Shown: positions 59,538 through 64,000 of the stretch, piece after piece
Layout: every line of letters starts with the position of its first letter
Position numbering within the stretch: the stretch's first letter is position 1
Assembly: GCF_010206195.1 (NCBI RefSeq)
Contig: NZ_VIQT01000021.1
Span: 1 to 64,000, forward strand
Direction: 5' to 3'
Origin: Anaerotruncus colihominis
GTDB lineage: Bacteria > Bacillota > Clostridia > Oscillospirales > Ruminococcaceae
DNA length: 64,000 bases
The notes under the pieces: generated by a model
Database searches by the model: none
The model's input: only the letters and a program-made list of their open reading frames with translations
What the model was told of the DNA's origin: nothing
Translations under genes and position numbers: made by a program

Positions 59538-61349
59538 TTAATCCTTGCTGTCGAGCTTGAGGACCGCTGTAAACGCTTCGGGCGGCACGGAGACGGACCC
59601 AAGCTGGCGCATCTTCTTTTTGCCTTCCTTCTGTTTTTCAAGCAGCTTCTTTTTGCGCGTGATATCGCCGCCGTAGCATTTGGCGAGCACATCCTTGCGC
59701 ATGGCGCGTACGGTTTCGCGCGCGATCACCTTGCCGCCAATCGCGGCCTGGATGGGCACTTCGAACAATTGACGCGGGATATTGTCGCGCAGGTTTTCGC
59801 AGATGCGCCGCGCGCGCGGATAGGCCTTGTCGGCGTGCGCGATAAACGACAGCGCGTCGACCACTTCGCCGTTTAAGAGAATGTCGAGCTTGACAAGCTT
59901 CGAATCGCGGTAACCGCACATCTCGTAATCGAACGACGCATAGCCGCGCGTGCGCGACTTGAGCGCGTCGAAGAAATCGTAGACAATCTCGTTGAGCGGC
60001 AGCTCGTAATGCAGCTCGACACGGTCGGCGTCAAGATATTTTGTATCGATGTAAACGCCGCGCCGGTCCTGGCAGAGGTCCATGATGTTGCCGATATAAG
60101 CTGTTGGGGTAAAGATGTTCGCTTTGACAAACGGCTCCTGCGCGGCGGTGATCTGCCCAGGATCGGGATAGCTGGCGGGATTGTCGATCGAGATTTCCTC
60201 GCCGTTTGAAAGGATCAGCTTATAGACAACGCTCGGCAGCGTTGTGACGATATCGAGGTTGAATTCCCGCTCCAGCCGCTCCTGGATGATTTCCATATGC
60301 AAAAGCCCCAAAAATCCGCACCGGAAGCCAAACCCGAGCGCAACGGACGTCTCAGGCTCAAAGGAGAGGGACGCGTCGTTGAGCTGGAGCTTTTCAAGCG
60401 CGTCGCGCAGGTCGGGATATTTGGCGCCATCCTGCGGGAAGATGCCAGAAAAGACCATCGGCAGCACCTTGCGGTAGCCGGGCAGCGGCTCGGCCGCGGG
60501 ATTGGCGGCGTCCGTGACGGTGTCGCCGACAGCTGTGTCGCGCACCGTTTTGATTGACGCGGTGATATATCCGACCTGGCCGGCAAACAGCTCGCCGCGC
60601 GGGACAAGGCTGGTCGCGCCCATAACGCCGCATTCCACAACGTCGAATTCCGCTCCGGTGGCCATCATGCGGATGCGCATACCCGGGCGCACGACGCCGT
60701 TTTTGACGCGGACATAGACGATAACGCCGCGGTAGGCGTCATAGTAGCTGTCAAAGATGAGCGCCTGAAGCGGCGCGGCCTCGTCGCCGCGCGGCGCGGG
60801 GATATCGGACACGACGCGCTCGAGCACCGCGTGGATGTTTTCACCCGTTTTTGCCGAGATGCGCGGCGCGTCCATGCATGGGATACCAATGATGTCCTCG
60901 ACCTCCTGCGCGACGCGCTCCGGCTCAGCGGCAGGCAGGTCGATTTTGTTGACGACGGGTGTGACTTCAAGGTCGTGCTCGATCGCCAGATACGTGTTGG
61001 CGAGCGTCTGCGCCTCGATGCCCTGCGACGCGTCAACAACCAGAATGGCGCCCTCGCACGCGGCGAGCGAACGCGACACCTCGTAGTTGAAATCGACGTG
61101 GCCGGGGGTGTCGATCAGATTGAACTGATACTCCCCGCCGTCGTCGGCGCGGTAGGTCAGCGACACGGCGCGCGCCTTGATGGTGATGCCGCGCTCGCGC
61201 TCGATGTCCATATTGTCAAGGATCTGATCCTCCATATCGCGCTTTGAAACGGTTTCCGTCAATTCAAGGATGCGGTCGGCAAGCGTGCTCTTGCCGTGAT
61301 CAATATGCGCGATGATGCAGAAATTCCGGATGTTTTTTCGTTTGTCCAT
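59538..61349 (-). CDS. lepA: Elongation factor 4 (LepA)
   Basis: 603 residues. G1 [11 protein letters not shown]3 [13 protein letters not shown]4 NKID, plus the LepA-specific C-terminal domain ending near [16 protein letters not shown]. It is a ribosome-bound translational GTPase that helps initiation and back-translocation. The start is the ATG at 61349 ([10 protein letters not shown]); upstream in-frame Met is not supported. It is convergent with the M56 gene, with about 90 nt between them. Confidence 0.97.
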   Translation of the reverse strand: MDKRKNIRNFCIIAHIDHGKSTLADRILELTETVSKRDMEDQILDNMDIERERGITIKARAVSLTYRADDGGEYQFNLIDTPGHVDFNYEVSRSLAACEGAILVVDASQGIEAQTLANTYLAIEHDLEVTPVVNKIDLPAAEPERVAQEVEDIIGIPCMDAPRISAKTGENIHAVLERVVSDIPAPRGDEAAPLQALIFDSYYDAYRGVIVYVRVKNGVVRPGMRIRMMATGAEFDVVECGVMGATSLVPRGELFAGQVGYITASIKTVRDTAVGDTVTDAANPAAEPLPGYRKVLPMVFSGIFPQDGAKYPDLRDALEKLQLNDASLSFEPETSVALGFGFRCGFLGLLHMEIIQERLEREFNLDIVTTLPSVVYKLILSNGEEISIDNPASYPDPGQITAAQEPFVKANIFTPTAYIGNIMDLCQDRRGVYIDTKYLDADRVELHYELPLNEIVYDFFDALKSRTRGYASFDYEMCGYRDSKLVKLDILLNGEVVDALSFIAHADKAYPRARRICENLRDNIPRQLFEVPIQAAIGGKVIARETVRAMRKDVLAKCYGGDITRKKKLLEKQKEGKKKMRQLGSVSVPPEAFTAVLKLDSKD

Positions 61350-61425
61350 GTTTTCCCGCCGTTTCCGCCACAGGGTGTTTGTTCCGATCAAAACCCCGGG
61401 CAACTCAAAATCACTATACTGTTAA

Positions 61426-61455
61426 ATTATAGCATACCAGCCGCCGCCTATGCAA
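61426..61455 (-). promoter_or_regulatory. Promoter of lepA
   Basis: On the minus strand TTGCAT and TATAAT are spaced by 18 nt, about 75 nt before the start codon. Confidence 0.7.
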
Positions 61456-61595
61456 TATGGGCGCAGGTTGTATTCATGATAACATGCTGATATCATCGCG
61501 ATCAAAGAAACACGCGAATGCTTGATAAAATCGGGCTGTAAGAATATAATAGGAACGTTACAGGAAAAAAGAACCGCTGGATGGAGGAAGAATCG

Positions 61596-62987
61596 ATGGA
61601 CAGCAGGGTCGAACGCTTTTACAATGGATTGAAGGGTAAGAAAATCTCGATGATCGGCATCGGCGTAAGCCATTCCGATCTGATCAGCCGCCTGCGTGAC
61701 TACGGCGCGAAGGTGACGGCGCATGACCGGCGCGCGCGCAGCGCGGTCGGCGAGGCGATCTGCAACAATTTTGAGGCGCAGGGCATCGCGCTGCGCCTGG
61801 GAGAGGATTATCTTGAAAACATCGACGCGGATATTGTGCTACGCACGCCCGGCATGTATTTTCATCAGCCGGTGATCGATGCGCTGCAGCGCGACGGCGT
61901 TGTTGTGACAAGCGAAATGGAGCTGTTTTTTGATCTCTGCCCGTGCCGGACCATTGGTATTACAGGCAGCGACGGCAAAACGACGACGACGACGCTGATC
62001 GCTGAGATTTTAAAGGAAGGCGGCCGCCGCGCGCACATCGGCGGCAACATTGGGCGTCCGCTGATGCCGATTCTGCGCGATATCCGCGACAATGACTTTG
62101 CCGTCGCGGAGTTGTCGAGCTTCCAGCTGATCTCCATGCGTGAAAGCCCCGACGTCGCAGTTGTCACAAACATCAGCCCGAATCACCTTGACGTGCATGG
62201 GAACATGCAGGAGTATATCGACGCCAAGCGCAACATTGTGCTGCATCAAAACGCATTTTCACGCACGGTGCTCGGCGTTGACAACGAGCTGGCCGCTTCC
62301 TTTGCCGCCGATGTGCGCGGCCGTCTGTTTGAATTTTCTGTCCGGCGCCCTGTGCGCACAGGCGCTTTTCTCGGCGAGGACGGCATCCTATACGCATCGG
62401 TCAACGGTGAACGCACAAAGATTATCAATCAAAATGAACTGCGTCTGCCGGGGATGCACAACATCCAGAACTATCTGGCGGCCATCTGTGCCGTGTGGGG
62501 TGTGGTCGATATTGAGGCCATCCGCAATGTAGCCATGGAATTCGGCGGTGTGGAGCACCGCATTGAGTTTGTGCGCGAAAGGGACGGCGTGCGCTGGTAC
62601 AACGACTCGATCGCGACAACGCCGACGCGCACAATCGCGGGGCTTGACAGCTTCAGCCAAAAGCTGATTGTAATAGCGGGCGGATACGATAAAAAGGTGC
62701 CGTTCGATCCGATGGTCCCCAAGGTCGTTGAAAAGGTGAAAACGCTTGTCCTCATTGGTGCGACGGCCGACAAAATCGAGGCGGCTGTCCGGGCGGACAG
62801 CGGGTTTTCCGCCTCCGGGATGACGATTATCCGCGCCGGCAGCCTTGAGGAGGCGGTCGAACAGGCGGCGGCGGCCGCGCGCGCCGGCGATATTGTATCG
62901 TTGTCGCCGGCGTGCGCCAGCTTTGATATGTTCCCAAATTATGAGACGCGTGGACGCCGCTTCAAAGAGCTTGTCAACGCGCTGTAA
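61596..62987 (+). CDS. murD: UDP-N-acetylmuramoyl-L-alanine:D-glutamate ligase
   Basis: 463 residues. N-terminal UDP-binding Rossmann part (ISMIGIGVSHSDLISRL), the Mur ligase ATP loop GITGSDGKTTTT, then AELSSFQL, TNISPNHLDVHG with the conserved His, GMHNIQNYLAA, and C-terminal VRWYNDSIATTPT. It adds D-Glu to UDP-MurNAc-Ala in peptidoglycan synthesis. The ATG at 61596 follows GGAGGAAG. GGYDKK is the usual MurD motif. Confidence 0.96.
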   Translation: MDSRVERFYNGLKGKKISMIGIGVSHSDLISRLRDYGAKVTAHDRRARSAVGEAICNNFEAQGIALRLGEDYLENIDADIVLRTPGMYFHQPVIDALQRDGVVVTSEMELFFDLCPCRTIGITGSDGKTTTTTLIAEILKEGGRRAHIGGNIGRPLMPILRDIRDNDFAVAELSSFQLISMRESPDVAVVTNISPNHLDVHGNMQEYIDAKRNIVLHQNAFSRTVLGVDNELAASFAADVRGRLFEFSVRRPVRTGAFLGEDGILYASVNGERTKIINQNELRLPGMHNIQNYLAAICAVWGVVDIEAIRNVAMEFGGVEHRIEFVRERDGVRWYNDSIATTPTRTIAGLDSFSQKLIVIAGGYDKKVPFDPMVPKVVEKVKTLVLIGATADKIEAAVRADSGFSASGMTIIRAGSLEEAVEQAAAAARAGDIVSLSPACASFDMFPNYETRGRRFKELVNAL

Positions 62988-63000
62988 CCAGGAGGGTGCT

Positions 63001-64000
63001 ATGACGACGAATGAACTGCTTTTAACGCTGAGCGGTGCGGCCGGCGTTTCGGGCGCGGAAAACGGCGCGCGGGACGCGGCGCGCCGCCTGCTCGAGCCGC
63101 TTGGCCCGTGTGAGACGGCCGCGCTCGGCTCGCTGGTCTGCCGCGTGAGGCCCGTCCCGGAGAGCGGGGCGCATCTGCTGCTGACGGCGCATATGGACAG
63201 CATCGGCATGATCGTAACGTTTATTGACGACAACGGATTTTTGCGTGTGGCTGGCTGCGGCGGCGTGGACCGCGCGGCGCTGCCAGCCGCGCAGGTGACG
63301 GTTCACACCGCGTCGGGCGCGCTGCCCGGCGTTGTCTGCACCGTGCCGCCGCATCTGACGGAGGATGACGGCGTACTGCCGAAAGTCGACGAGATCAGCG
63401 TCGATGTCGGACTTGCAGCCGAGGCGGCGCGTGCCCAAATCGCGCCTGGCGACCGCATAACGTTTGACTGCACGCCGTTTACGACGCCCTCGGGGCTTGT
63501 TTGCTCGCGCGCGCTCGACGACCGCGCCGGCTGCGCCGCCGTGATTCTGGCGGCGCAAAAGCTGGCGCGGCAGCCGCTCGCGTGCGGATTGAGTGTCGCG
63601 CTGACGGTGATGGAGGAGGTCGGCGGACAGGGGGCGCGCACGGCGGCCAACCTGTTGGCGCCGACGCACGCTGTTGCGGTCGACGTGTCGTTCGGCCACA
63701 CGCCCGATGCGCCGCGTCCAAAATGCGGCGTTATGGGGGAGGGCCCGATGATCGGCGTATCGCCGATTCTCGATCATACGATGTTCGAGGGGATGAAGGC
63801 GTGTGCAAAGCGCCACAGCATCAATTTTCAGGTCGAGGTGATGGGCGGCAATACCGGCACGGACGTTGATGGGGTCGCCGTAGCGGGCGCGGGGGTGCGG
63901 TGCGCGCTTGTGTCGATTCCGCTGCGGTACATGCATACGCCTGCTGAATTGATCGACGCGCGTGATGTGGAACAGACCGCCGCGCTGATCGCGGCTTATG
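63001..64000 (+). CDS. M42-family aminopeptidase (3' end outside window)
   Basis: The frame runs from the ATG after CAGGAGGGTG to the end of the window (333 residues visible). LLLTAHMDSIGMIVTFI gives the first metal His and Asp. SRALDDRAGCAAVILAAQ supplies the bridging Asp, TVMEEVGGQGA the catalytic and metal Glu, and IPLRYMHTPAE the last His. AVDVSFG adds another metal Asp. These cobalt or zinc enzymes of the tetrahedral aminopeptidase type trim peptides in the cytoplasm. It begins 13 nt after murD. Confidence 0.92.
   Translation, partial: MTTNELLLTLSGAAGVSGAENGARDAARRLLEPLGPCETAALGSLVCRVRPVPESGAHLLLTAHMDSIGMIVTFIDDNGFLRVAGCGGVDRAALPAAQVTVHTASGALPGVVCTVPPHLTEDDGVLPKVDEISVDVGLAAEAARAQIAPGDRITFDCTPFTTPSGLVCSRALDDRAGCAAVILAAQKLARQPLACGLSVALTVMEEVGGQGARTAANLLAPTHAVAVDVSFGHTPDAPRPKCGVMGEGPMIGVSPILDHTMFEGMKACAKRHSINFQVEVMGGNTGTDVDGVAVAGAGVRCALVSIPLRYMHTPAELIDARDVEQTAALIAAY

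Overview
The window looks like a chromosomal segment of an anaerobic Firmicute in class Clostridia, most likely near Oscillospiraceae/Ruminococcaceae. This is inferred from GC-rich core genes with AGGAGG-type ribosome binding sites, an Hnd-type multi-subunit [FeFe] hydrogenase, a split transketolase, DUF1292, YwbE and BlaI/M56 genes, and the absence of respiratory genes. No database search was possible, so the taxon is a guess.

Left end (1-5.2 kb): the 3' end of a tyrosine recombinase, three copies of a palindromic site that may be its target, a 300-bp tandem duplication, then a tryptophan-use module (tryptophanase, Na+-coupled NSS transporter, YheO/DauR-like regulator). From 5.9 to 11.2 kb lies an immunity-type cluster: an Imm17-like membrane protein, two related TPR-start proteins and a SUFU protein, with no visible toxin. 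From 11.3 to 20.2 kb, on the minus strand, is a defence island: type I restriction hsdR-(HEPN-like gene)-hsdM-hsdS, a DUF262/HNH GmrSD-like nuclease and a dead fragment of a type III Mod gene. From 20.6 to 22.4 kb is AT-richer, probably acquired DNA: an AlkD-like HEAT protein, a GNAT acetyltransferase, and an orphan leader-peptide/three-hairpin attenuator with no gene behind it.

Middle (22.6-46 kb): two lipoproteins (one a cyclophilin), DUF1292, a probable 6S RNA, three poorly characterised minus-strand genes, a YbhJ-like aconitase-family hydratase, an LCP-like protein, tRNA-Thr and tRNA-Tyr, a second SUFU gene in an operon with YwbE, an ArsC-like protein and an AlaX editing protein, a second ArsC-like protein, MnmM/YtqB, a MerR-GyrI regulator, a short MGMT protein, an HD hydrolase, threonine aldolase, an EamA transporter, a D-aminoacylase-like amidohydrolase and a pentapeptide-repeat protein.

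Right end (44-64 kb): a potABCD polyamine transporter, an hndABCD-type NAD-linked [FeFe] hydrogenase operon with an embedded Bergerat-fold ATPase gene, split transketolase, tRNA-Ser(CGA), a BlaI/M56 sensor pair, lepA, murD and the start of an M42 aminopeptidase.

The most unusual feature is in the non-coding DNA. Several intergenic repeat families recur. R1 is a short A/T-topped hairpin and R2 a 42-bp unit; both sit at 3' ends of genes, and R1 often supplies the last codons and the stop. R3 is an approximately 250-nt element present twice (35.4 and 37.9 kb); its five predicted hairpins are kept by compensatory changes, which suggests a structured RNA or small mobile element that may be undescribed.
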